This document shows positions 12,091 to 24,300 of a stretch of DNA of 64,000 nucleotides, piece by piece. Made by a program: the position numbers and the translations under genes. The notes under the pieces were generated by a model. That model saw only the letters and a program-made list of their open reading frames with translations, ran no database searches and was not told where the DNA came from. The DNA comes from Apostichopus japonicus (Eukaryota; Echinodermata; Holothuroidea; Aspidochirotida; Stichopodidae). The DNA is taken from the NCBI RefSeq assembly GCF_037975245.1, contig NC_092562.1:32302554-32366553 (forward strand), in the 5' to 3' direction. How positions within the stretch are numbered: the stretch's first letter is position 1; each line of letters starts with the position of its first letter.

Positions 12091-12939
12091 GACATGATGC
12101 TACGTAATTGCGCATTGGAAAGTCATGTTTCGTTTGCAGTATGAAATTTAAACTTGAAATAATGAAAATCTGAGGTTGTAAGAACATCTATCTTCCAAAA
12201 ATCCTAGCAGCAACAACAGCAAACTTGTCTCAAACTCCATAAATTAGTCTAGATATAATAAGCGATAATGACTGATAGCCAATAGGAAAATGCCTTAAGA
12301 AATAATTAAGGAGATGTTTTGCCATCTGAAGTGTATTGGTATTCTGACTGATATTCTTCACTTTGTTATGTTAACAAACCCTATTCTACCCAACCGTTGC
12401 TGGCCTAGACAACATAAAATTGCTCACAGGCCTAGCCAGGTTTAATTGTTCCAAGTTGTCACATGATCATATACGTGACAAAATTCGAACGTTACTTCTA
12501 AGGCAAGGCTATGCATAAACTGATGGAAGAGACTACACTAATTGAGATCAACAACCGATCCAGACAAAAGCTCATGAACTTACTGCCAAACTAAGGCCGT
12601 TTTACTCAATTATTTCGCATTGAGATTGGTCATAGTAAAGAATCTAACTAGACGAACTGTTAAGTTTCATAAACGCTGCCTGGTTACAACGAAACTACAT
12701 CCAACCTGAAATAAATACGACGGAAAACATCCAATAGAACCGCTCTACTATAAATTACACCTTTCTGCACGCAAAATAAGGCTTCCGAGCGGCACGTTGA
12801 AGCCTACGCAAATATGTTCGTGCTTTCAGTTTTAGATTCTACGGATGCTCATTAGCTCATTTCCAATTGCCAATAGTCTCCTATTCGTCGTATGAGGCGT
12901 AACGCATATGTTATCTGATAGGCTGGTCTGTGGGAGATA

Positions 12940-13260
12940 CGGTAGCTTATAAACCAAGGTTCCCACAATTTGTCGTCTGGTGACTCCAACTGACCTGTTT
13001 GACCTCAATAAAATCTTGTACTGAACGTGTACCAATTACATAATAAATATGAAATTCGTCCAACAATTTGACCTCTAGTGACCCCAAATGGACTTGGACC
13101 TCCACCAAAAACAATAGATATCTTGAACTCAATTTGGTACTCCTTCACACGAAATGCGAGATTGATCTTAGCTTCTCTTGAGATATCGTGTTTACAAGGT
13201 TTACTCAATTTGACCCCTGGTGACCCCAAATGACCTTTGATCTAAAAAAACTATAGGCTG
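12940..13260. repeat. TGACC-rich interspersed repeat
   Basis: Repeated phrases such as TGACCCCTGGTGACCCCAAA and TGACCTTTGATC resemble the larger block at 56560-58490. It appears to be an older or partial copy of that family. Short open frames on the minus strand are not supported as genes. Confidence 0.5.
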
Positions 13261-13270
13261 TTGCTCCTAA

Positions 13271-14465
13271 ATGTGGTCCTCCTACTCACGAAATATGATA
13301 TTGATCAGCTTTGTTGACAGTATTAGTGCTTTTGAAAGTAATAAGTTCTCATATTGTATCTTTCTTAACCTTTCGAATGCTTTCGACACGCTTGATCATA
13401 ACATTCTTTTATACGAATTGTATCAGTATGGTATTAGAGGAATTAAGCTGGTTTAAAGACTATCTTTCAAACAGGACACAACGCGTCAGTAATTCCAGTT
13501 TAAAGTCACATGTCCGTTCTATTAACACCGGTGTCCCTCAGGGGTCTATTCTTTGACCTGTGCTGTTCCTGATCTACATAAATGACCTTCCCTTAGCAAG
13601 TCCTAATTCTATGTATGCTGACGACACCAATATCCTCTAATTACGAGGGCTCCAATAGTGACATTAGTAATGGTACTGATTGGTTCACTGCTAACAAATA
13701 ACATTTAAATCTACAAGTCTTTTTCGCCATATCAGAAAGGATCAGTCTGGTGATAGTACTGGTATTTCAATTAAAAACAAATTGATTCCTTTTGCGGAGG
13801 CATCGCTGCATTTCTTGGAGACACAATTGATAGTTATTTAAGTTGGAGCCTCATATTACTAACTGCAGGAAACTTGTTAAGGCTGAGGTATATTTTCTTC
13901 TAAAAGGTAAAACATCTTTCACCAAAAAAGATTCTGCCTACTATTTACAATTCCCTTGTTTGCCAATTGTTTCCTACTGTGCTATTGTTAGGGGTCATGC
14001 TGGTTCTGTACATGTCAATAAGCTTTCCTTGTCCAATGCAATCGATGACAAGTCATATCTCGATCATTCAAAACCGATTAAAAAATACAACGCCGTAACC
14101 GTCTTTGATATAACTAAACTACGTCAAGTAGCTGTATTCATGTTCCAATCCTGCCACAATTTATTGCCAAATTCAATCTCCGATTTGTTTGCTCCTCGTA
14201 GTCATTGTTACATACACCAGAGATAGTTCTGATTACACCATCCCTTTCTGTAGACTCGCAATAGCTTTTATTCTGTTTAACTGTATTGTTCTTTTCCAGT
14301 CCTGGGCATGTTTTCATTGTCTCTGTAAATGGGATTCACATCACACAAGCTTTTAGTAGCTTCCTAGTGTAATCCCATCAACCATTTATCATGTGTTAAG
14401 TCTCTTATGTGAACACATCACTGTAAATTCTTTGAACATAGTTGGTTGAAATAAAGTTGAATTGA
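13271..14465 (+). pseudogene. Jockey/CR1-like LINE reverse transcriptase, degenerate
   Basis: The plus strand encodes, across several frames, LNLSNAFDTLDHNIL (13360-13410), WFKDYLSNRTQRVSN, NTGVPQGSIL (13525-13555), LIYINDLPLASPNS and MYADDTNIL (13610-13640), which are the successive reverse transcriptase motifs of a non-LTR element. The C-terminal domain follows at 13843-14226, ending in FMFQSCHNLLPNSISDLF. The 3' end near 14450 shows AATAAAGTTGAATTGAA. At least three frameshifts or stops make it inactive. Confidence 0.8.
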
Positions 14466-14484
14466 AACACAGCCAACCTTTCAG

Positions 14485-14885
14485 GAATCGTCCATTCGGC
14501 AATGGTCTTGATTTAGAAGCCGTCGCGACTGAGAAATGGTCGTGATTCAGAAGACGTCCATTCAGAGAACGTTCACTCAGAGATGGTTACTCCTGAGATC
14601 GTCACCTCAGAGATGGTGGTTCCAGATATCGTCCATTTGAGTGACAGCCTATAGCTTGCATATTTCTATCATGGACTGGGCGAGAACTTTTCTATCACAA
14701 CAGTCGAATTGTGTCGAACGCTTTACATCGTGATTGGGCGGGGCTTCAAACTAAACGGCGATTTCTAAGTGGACGGCTGCTTGTATTTGAACAACGATCT
14801 CTGAGTGAACGGTCTCTGAGTGACTGACCATCTCTGACTGAGTGCACGGCGCCTCACGTTGGCACTTTCCGCGGTCCATAGGTAA
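14485..14885. repeat. Inverted CTCAGAGAT-motif block
   Basis: At 14490-14640 the motif CACTCAGAGATGG appears in plus orientation (about five variants). At 14755-14870 the same motif appears reverse-complemented (GATCTCTGAGTGAACGG). A roughly 100-bp spacer separates the arms. The arms also match the block at 8880-9110. Confidence 0.6.
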
Positions 14886-15171
14886 AACAAATAAGAAGAT
14901 GACGTCTATTCTTTTTGTACTTTAGAGAAATACACAGAGGTATACTAAAATTGCAACTCTGTGGTTGCGAAGAATGCATGGACATACGTACATACTCTCT
15001 TGACCACATGTAGGCTCAGGCTACATATACCACACATATATAAATACTAGACACAGTATGTTACATATCTTCCTAATGGAACATTCCTACCGTAGCGAAG
15101 ATCGTCGTTGTCCCGCATGCACGTTTTTAGTTTCTGTCATGGATGCTAACGAACCGTAGACTGCCCTGATA
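14886..15171 (+). promoter_or_regulatory. Presumed upstream region of the GPX4-like gene
   Basis: This stretch lies directly before the proposed first exon and is richer in CpG than its surroundings toward its right end (about 15090-15125). A short upstream frame, ATGGATGC...TAG (15139-15159), would lie in the 5' UTR if transcription starts before it. No TATA box or initiator can be assigned, so promoter status is inferred from position only. Confidence 0.3.
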
Positions 15172-15324
15172 ATGCTCGCGACCCTAAGACGGATTGAATG
15201 TTGCTCACTTGGTCGTCGCGTTAAAATTCTCTGTAAAAATCAGCCGAACAGAGCACCGGGTGCGTGTAAATTGTTTCCTGGTGCCTGCTTTATCTTCGTT
15301 ACTGCATCAACAGTTTACACAATG
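15172..15324 (+). CDS. GPX4: GPX4-like exon 1 (candidate, leader-coding)
   Basis: The frame starts at ATG 15172 and runs 51 codons, beginning [20 protein letters not shown], basic and nearly free of acidic residues as in a mitochondrial presequence. It ends STVYTM exactly at a GTAGGT donor (15325). Phase 0 matches exon 2, which starts with codon GCT. Mammalian GPX4 has the same layout: a leader exon followed by an internal Met that starts the cytosolic form. A stronger-looking donor four bases downstream (ATGGTAG before GTAAGC) would put exon 2 out of frame, which favours the first. Confidence 0.55.
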
Positions 15325-18300
15325 GTAGGTAAGCTAGTTTGTAGTGCTAATTACAATAGTCGGGATCGGTTCAGCGATGACTAAAACAGCCCTAATGAAT
15401 TTCAGTGGATCAATGCTCTTTTACATCTACATAGTACATCCACATCGGTACTCTGCGATGCTGATGGTGTCCATCTCGCAAAGAATGATAAGTGACATCA
15501 CCAAGTCATGTGTTGCATATGAAATCTCTGCTAAGTACCTACTGTAGATGTTTTCACTTAGTCAGCAGACGTTATTGAAATCAATTCTGGAAGCAAAGAG
15601 TTCCAATCTCTTCGAGAAACGTTTCAGTATTTAATTTGGCAATGTCCAGATTCAACATTATATATGGAATGTTTTACTTTGAACAATACTTAATGAATAA
15701 TGAAAACTTACTAAGGCTTACTTGACAACAGACAAATGTTTAAAAGCAAATAAGCCCTATGTTATAACACTAACAGCACATCCACAAATTAGCCTAGCCA
15801 ATGACACAGGCCTAATTATCAGTTTCACATTAATTAGTGGGCTAATGGCCTATTAACCCGGTAGCCAATGGAATGAGCGAAACACCTTCATGTAATTCAC
15901 ACAGCAACCAGAAAATAAGTACAGTGGTAGTGCCCTTAGTATTCACCTGGCTATGGGACGAATGCCTTTATACATTTAGCATCCAGAATCCAGATGAGTA
16001 AGGACTATAATTCATACTTTTCCCTTGGCTGCTGATGGAATAACAAAAGCACATATCATTAACCTCAAAGCTGGGCCATTAAGGAGTGCTAGCCTTCCTT
16101 TCTATCCCTTAGGCTGCTGAGCAAAAAGCATGACTTGTTTCCTCATTTATCAGACAGCTGGACAAAGATGAACTTCCATTTTGAAAGGAGCATGTACTGC
16201 ATCTTGAGATATGCAAATTCTGTGTTTAAAATTGCCAGTTTACCTGTTATTGTTAACTGTGCATTCATAATTTGGGATTTTTTAGGGAGGTGGTAGGTCT
16301 TTAAAGGTAGCATCTTAAAATTACAAAAGTTGATTCTCATCACCATGCATTTTATTTCCCATGTACAAACAAGTTTGTTGTAGGACAGAAAATTGTTAAA
16401 GTTGTTGGAAAAGCGTACTGTACCAGTCAATGTTATTCACTCTGGTTAAATATGGATTGAGAATACTGTTGTGTATGTAGAAATAGTGTACCCTGCATCT
16501 CTATTGGGGTAAACATTGCTAGTCATCCCCATGTTGGACGAATAGCCTTGATGTAAATGTTGTGCATATATAAGCATTTTAGTTAATATTTTGCTTTGAG
16601 ACCCAGGATTACCTGATTATGAGTCGTGTTTTTAATTTGGCTCCTAGTGAAATCCTGAACACAGAGCTGAAGAGGTTTTGTGATATTTAGCTTAAAGAAA
16701 TTAACAATATTTGAATAGAATGTAGTTCTGGTACTGCCAAAAAGATTGGTTGAATATGAATATCACTGCATCACTTAGTTTGGGAAACCCACAGTACAGG
16801 TTCCACATTTATGCTCAAACCATAGGTGTGCACAAGAATCCCATTACAGGCTAAGATACTCTTTCTGAGTACAGTCTATGCACTTGACAGTCACTCTGTT
16901 CAACAGAGCTGAAATTAAAGGTACAGTAATGCTAATCCTTTATGCACACTGTTCAGTACTTATCATACACAGACCTAGTCCATAGTGTTATGATATGACA
17001 TTTTACCTTATTCAACTCGTTCAAATTTATCTAATTCAATGGTCAGGGTTCAATGTTTAATAAAACCATGTACTACATTTGAGATATGGTTAATTGTCAA
17101 TATATCTTATTGACAAATGATCATTAGTACTGTAAACAATTCAATTTGCACCACCTACTGAATCATATGATACCATTTAGCAAATTCTTCTTGGCAACTA
17201 CTGAAGAGACAATACATTAATCATCCATTGAGATACTGGACTACCAAACATGTATTTTACTTTAACTATAGAATTTGTAAACACACGATACAGATGGCTC
17301 TGATGCTTGAAATAGATTTGCATTGTCACACAGGTCATTTAAACAGGTCAAGCTTGGTAAATCTATGACCCAGGCCAATCATATTTAATGTCATTCCATT
17401 GAGGTACTCTTTTTATCACCTCAAAATTGTCTGACAGACCATTGAGAGAGTTAGAACATACATATGTGATGACCTGCTAAAAAAGATAAGTATGTTATTA
17501 CCCCAGTATTAAAGTAAACAATAGTGCAGAAAAACACATATCAATTAACTGAAAGTAAGTCAGCAGGCTTACTAACTCCACCCAAGGATTTTTTGCTCTC
17601 GCCCTTATTATTGACTCCTGAATAAACTCTGCAGTAAATTTACATCAAGGATCGTCATACTCGACAATAGGTATTAGTTATAAGGTGGAGTCTCTAATGC
17701 TACATGGCTTCCCTCTCCATAGGGGATGTTTTCTATCAAATGAATGTTCTCTGTGCTGCTTTTGAAAATTCGGAAACCAGTCTTCCTATAACAAGTAAAC
17801 TTTGATTTAAATTTTTTGGGGACTGTGTGAGTGTGATTTATGAATTCATGGGAAACATGCATACACCTGTGTGTGTTGACTTGTTATGATTGTTTAGCTT
17901 TTAAATACGATACAGAGAGGAAGCTTGCAACAATTTAATACCTAAGTACCAGAACTCTATTGGTTTTATTGGAAGGCAACGGTCATTTAAGGCTGCCAGA
18001 GGTTGAAATGTGAAATCCTTGAAAGCAATTCCTCAAGAAGGGAACCTCAAACAGATCTAATAATTTGAATACATACATGTAGATTTATCATATTAGTACA
18101 GTCCTTTATGTGTCCAGTGGGTGCAAAGAACAGTACTAGTATGTTTGAATAAAAATAAACATGTCATATGAAGTCAGCAGATATGGTAATGAGAACATTT
18201 CAAAAGCAATAATATACTGTTACATAGTTTGGGGTAATAACTTAAGCAAACAGCCTGTACTTATTCCATGCTTCTCTTTATTTCCTCCTTCAATCACCTC

Positions 18301-21300
18301 AAAGACACCACTGCTTCCTTTACATGTCAGAAACATCGAGCCTTCATTTCCAACCTCCACTAGATTTCTGTAACATCACTGTAACTTCACAGTAACATCA
18401 CTGTAACATCACTATAACATCACTGTAACATCACTATAACATCACTGTAACATCACTGTAACATCAAAAATCTTTTGGCTTCTTCCAAAAACGATCACAT
18501 AACATTGTCCTCTACATGTACAGTACTGAACAAGTCTCTGCATTCCCTTGTCTCTCCTAAAACACCCTAAGCTTCTCCCTTTCCTTTCTCCCTTAATGCA
18601 TCAGCTCCTCTCCTGACAAACACCACAGCCCAACTGCCTTAAACCCAAACTACCTTCTTCTCATCATCTCTAGCTTTTCTTTAGTCCTCTTTACAAGTGT
18701 TGCACGCTTTTTTTTAAGCTTAGCTTTTTAATCCCCTTAAGAATGTCCTATTGATAGCTTATATGCAGCTAATGTAACTTAGCTCAGCTTACTGCTCCCT
18801 ACTTGCAGACTTCACAACATAGGCCAAGAACCTAATTATGTAACTTACAGAAACTGTTTACTGTAGGTCCATTGTTGATTAACAATATAATGTGTATGAA
18901 CTGTATCAATTTTGGTTGAGGCCTTTTGACATATTAAAATGGTGTAAATTTGAACTTATTATGTATTGCAAACGTAACTTGAAGAAGCCATACATGTAAA
19001 ATTACACTTTCATAATTTACCACTTTTCGATGAGGTCAGGTTTGAAAACCTTGGAAACTTTAATTGTGATATCTTAAACAGCCTTAAGAAAATGAAATGG
19101 AATGATCATAAGTTCTAGTATGTTGCTTTTATGTACAAAGTTTAAGATTACACTTGTTTCTAACAGAGATCAAAGCATGAAGTTCTTAGGTAAACAGGGT
19201 CATGAAAGCAAATTAAAATGTGAATGTACTGGACATTGTTGAGTTGTGAGGGGAAGATTATTAACTGGTGACCACCAGGAAGGGTGGTCAATCTTTGAAG
19301 GACATCATTGGTAATGCATGATTGCAGCATGATTGCAGCATGATTGCAGCATGATTGCAGCATGATTGCAGCATGATTGCAGCATGATTGCAGCATGATT
19401 GCAGCATGATTTATAGTTACTGTAGTTAAGGGTACAAAGTACCACTTACTGTACTTCTCCTCTCTTTCCATTTGAGCAGGATTGTTTCTCAAAACCTAAG
19501 TCTATACACTGTTGGTAAGGATTACTGGTTAATGATTGAACTAATTGATACCTTTGATAAGGTGAGTTGAGATAACACCACAGTGTACATACGTTGGTGA
19601 TCCTTGGACCTTGGTATGGTTTATACAGTACAGTGTGTAATTCAAGCCAGGTTTGGGTTAAAGCATAATCACCAAGTGTGTGGGTGAATAGCTTGACAGG
19701 CCTCTGGAAAATCTGCAACATGGTGAGAAATGTTATGTACAGTATTTACTAGTAACAATGGATTGCTTCTATTCTTAGCACTACTGTATGTTATGTTACT
19801 AGTAACAACATATATAGTATGGATTGTCTCTATTCTTAGCACTACTGATCCAAGACTTGGTTGATATGTTAAGACATTGGGTGGTATCCTAAGACTTGGA
19901 AAGATGCTTGTTTAGGGGATGCACATGTTTAGTATGGCACGCTAATTGACTTACTGTAGGATGTAGTGTGCTAGGACTTGGGGGCTTCTATTAAAATTAT
20001 GAGGTTGCAGCACTGTGTATGAGTGGCACACATGGATAATTTTTATGTTTTGTGGGACACTTAACTATCTTAGTACATAATTAGTGTAGTTATTGATAAT
20101 TTCATCAATCTTGCTTTTTTCTACCTGTAGGCTTCTTCATCTGATAAGTGGAAGAAAGCAGAGAGTATTTACGAATTTGAAGTGAATGATATTGATGGTG
20201 CACCAGTGTCGCTGGAGAAATACAAGTAAATATTAATACTTCAAATATTTCCCTTTGTTATTCTTCAATTTTATCTGCCTGCTTAAAGGGATATATATTT
20301 CAGTGGATAATGATGACTGCTTCAAAACAATGCTGGGAATTCTGCATGGTTACTGTTAGGTCAAAACCACATCCTCATAGCATTTTATTTGGCATAGATG
20401 CAAATTGGTTAATTCCTTGCCTGAGGCGTATTGAATGCTTGCAATGGTGGTGTCGTGTGTGTTTCTGTGTGACTTTGCTGAAGTGTGTGTGTTTTTTACA
20501 CCAGTAGATGAACTATATGTACCTCATTGATGACCCTATTCAAATTGATGGAGGGAAAAGGTCATTTGAGTTCAATAGAGGCCAAAGTCTAAACACTTTC
20601 TATGCTCCATAGCTCACAAATTTAAGCTTGGATGAAGTTCGTACGGTATGTAGGTCCCCCTTGGAAAGTAACAATGCCCTATTTAATTGGTAGAGGTCAA
20701 ATGTCATTTGAGGGCAGAAAAAATATAAATGCTGAAAAACCTTGTAAACCTGATCGCTGTAAAACTAATGCAGGCCTGGAAGAATCCACCTTACTGAAAA
20801 TAAGAACTCTCTAGTTTTTCCTTTGGAGGTCAAAGATCTTGCTAGTTCAACTGAGAATTCATTCCAGCTTGCCCAACAGAAAAGTCAGCCCAGAAATGTG
20901 CACATGTTGAATTTTGGGTCCTCTAAGGGCTAGTGTAGAGACTATAGACTAGTGGAGATTATAGGCTAGTGTACAGTATAGACTAGTGTAGAACATGGAC
21001 TAGTGTAGAGTACACTCTATTGTAGAGTATGGACTAGTGTACATAGAGTATAGGCTAGTGTAGAGTATATGCTAGTGTAGAGTATCGACCAGTGTAGAGT
21101 ATAGGCTAGTGTAAAGTATAGACTAACTATAGATTATAGACACATGTAGAGTACGGTACACACTAGAATAGAATGTAGACCGTGACTTAGTGTAGAGACT
21201 AGGCTAGTGTAGGGTATAGGCTAGTGCAGAGTATGGGCTAGTGTAAAGTATAGACTAGTGTCGATTATATGACTAGTATAGAGCATATACTAGTGTAGAG

Positions 21301-24300
21301 TACATACTAGTGTAGATTACACACTAGTGTAGAGTACACACTAGTGTAGAACATAGACTTAGAGTAGAAAAAAAGGTTAGTGTTGGGTATATATGCTAGT
21401 GTAGAGTATACAGTATAGTGTAGATTATAGACTAGTGAAGAGTACGAACTAGTGTAGAGAATAGACTAGTGTAGAGAATAGACTAGTGTAGAGTTTAGGC
21501 TAGTGTAGAGTTTAGGCCAGTGTAGAGTATGCTAGTGTTAGGTTTAGACTAGTGTAGAGTATAGACCAGTATAGAGTACACACTAGTGTAGAGTATAGAC
21601 TAGTGTATAGCATCTAGGCTAGTTCAGAGTATAGGCTGGTGTAGAGTATAGGCTAGTGTAGAGAGTAGGCTAGTGTAGAGAATGCAGAATAGTGTAGAGA
21701 GCATAGACTGGTGTAAAGAGTAAAGACTGTTTTTATCGTAGAGAGAATTTATAACTATCAGTTGTCAAATTTTCCTTTTACAGAGGATGTGTGTGTCTAG
21801 TGGTGAATGTGGCTTCCAAATGAGGGTTTACCGAAAATAACTATCACCAACTGGTGGAGTTATACAGAATATACATGGAAAAAGGTCTTCGTATTCTTGC
21901 CTTCCCATGTAACCAGTTTGGTAGTCAGGTAAGAAGCAATCTAAATCATTGTCCAGTAGTGATGGGAGTGAGACAAAACATTAAAATGGCCAATAGTTGT
22001 AGAAGTATGTCTACTCAATCCAGGTAATTACAAAGATTATAAGGGAATTAATCTTTGACCCCATATCAGTTAAATTACTCTGTATATTGGCACAGAAGGA
22101 ATTCAAGAAAAATGCAACATAAAATATATATGTATGTTTGCTCACATTTGATACACATTCGGGTGAAATGTGGATGTGGGTATATCAACATTCCTTCATT
22201 TGTGATGGTGTTGGACCTGAATTAGCACCCATTACATTTTTCAAGAAGTATTTTAAGAAGTGAAATACCCTGTTTGTGGATATGCAGTCTAACATCACCT
22301 ATCTAAAAGGTAATTATTCCTCAATGTTTAAGAGAACTTTTGCAAAATATTATTCTCCCCCAGTTTATGGATGATGTAGATCAAACTGGAGATAAAATGC
22401 ATTGTGCTCATAGAAAAGGTGTATTCTGTATTGATGCTGTGCTTGTACTAATCCACAATATTGTTTCACAATTGAATAGTAAGAAAGGTACTTTTCATTG
22501 ATTTTTCTAGTGCTTCAACACAGTATTGCCAGATCAATTATTAATAGATTTTGTCAATATTTATTTATGAGCCTTGGCATATTCGCTGGCTTGAGCAATG
22601 TCTACATGACTGGACGAGGGGGTTGCGGAAATTTCAAAACTAAAAGTTGGTTGCCATAGGGAGGTCCGCTAACTGCTATTCTCTTTGCAATATATACAGA
22701 TGAAATCAAATCAAATGAATTTATTACCGTCAGTCATAACATATGCTGATGATACTGCATTTACCAGGGATCAACTATGTAAACTATCAACAGGCCTTAA
22801 ATGATATAGTTTCTACGCACCATGAGAGGAATTACTCAATCTCAGGATATCAAAGGAAATGTGTTTTGCAAACATAGATATCAAACACGAAGGCCTGCTA
22901 TCGTCAAACGTACAGATTGTGACTATACAGGGTCCTATGTTAAATGCACTGCAAAAACCAACTATTAAGGGTTATGTATAGATGACAGACTTACCTTGTC
23001 TCTTCACATATCAAATGTTATGTGCATCGTATATTATACTGTCTCTGGGTTAGCTAAGATTAGGATGCTAAGGAAAGTCCATTACTCCTGTATCTCATTT
23101 ATGCAGTACCAGTCTGGTATCATTTTATTTTGCAAACAGATTAGGATAGAATTCTAAGGTTTTTAAAGTACACTTCAAATATTCTTCATCTAGATGATCA
23201 ATATATGAATGAAACAGTGAATGCCTCTGCTAGAGTTGAGTTTATAAGAAATGGTCACATTAATGCTGATCAGCATCAGCCCTTGTATGCCTCTGTGTTA
23301 AAGGAGTCTTAACTTACAATCAGCCAGAGAGCTAACTAATCCTAACATAAACTGCAATTCCTTTGTGAACTTCATGAATTTTATTTTGCATGAACGAATA
23401 TTGTAATTTAGTACTCCTTTCTATAATTATTTTTATTTTCATACTGGAATAATTAAATTGAAGTTAATTGAATCTGAATTATCAAATATCGTTCATTTCT
23501 GAACAATGGACCTGAATATATCAATAATTGTTCATTTCTGGATGGTGTGGGATCTGAATATATCAATAATTGTTCATTTCTGAATGGTGTGGGATCTGAA
23601 TATATCAATAATTGTACATTTCTGAATGGTGTGGGATCTGAATATATCAACATTTCTGAATGGTGTTGGATCTGAATATATCAACATACATTCATTTCTA
23701 AATGGTGTTAGATTTGAATATATCCACATTTCTGAATGGTGTTGGACCTGAATATATCAATACTTTTTCAGTTTTGAATGGTGTTGGACCTGAATATATC
23801 AAAAATCGTTCATTTCTTAACGATGGACCTGAATATATCAACATTTCTGAATGGTGTTGGACCTGAATATATCAATACTCTTTCAGTTTTGAATGGTGTT
23901 GGATCTGAATATATCAACAATCATTCATTTCTGAATGGTGTTGGATTTGAATATATCAACATTTCTGAACGGTATAGGACCTGAATATATCAATAATTTT
24001 TCAGTTTTGAATGGTGTTGGATCTGAATATATCAACATACATTCATTTCTGAATGGTGTTGGACCTGAATATATCAATACTTTTTCAGTTCTGAATGGTG
24101 TTGGACCTGAATATATCAATAATTTTTCATTTCTGAATAGTGTTGGACCTGAATATATCAATAATGTTTTTGCATTGGTTTGTTATCCTAAGCATCTAAA
24201 CTCTTTCTCTCTTTTTCAGGAACCTGGGAGTAATTCTGACATTAAGAATCATGTTGTCAGCAAGTATGGAGTCAATTTTGATTTGTTTGCTAAAATTGAA

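Larger units (their letters stand above)
8867..14885. mobile_element. Composite region with inverted complex ends (foldback-like)
   Basis: The left end at about 8870 reads ATGGAACGCGGAAAG...CAACGTGAG; the right end near 14880, reverse-complemented, reads ATGGACCGCGGAAAG...CAACGTGAG. Both ends contain several short copies of CACTCAGAGATCG or CACTCAGAGATGG. Ends made of short internal repeats and inverted to each other resemble foldback elements such as the TU elements described in sea urchins. LINE fragments lie inside. The right side (14490-14880) also folds on itself, so a smaller element there is an alternative. No clear target duplication was found. Confidence 0.4.

Noticed and set aside
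15172-15384. Stand-alone 70-codon gene
   Set aside because: The frame's first 51 codons fit better as GPX4 exon 1, with the donor GTAGGT at 15325 and correct phase to exon 2.
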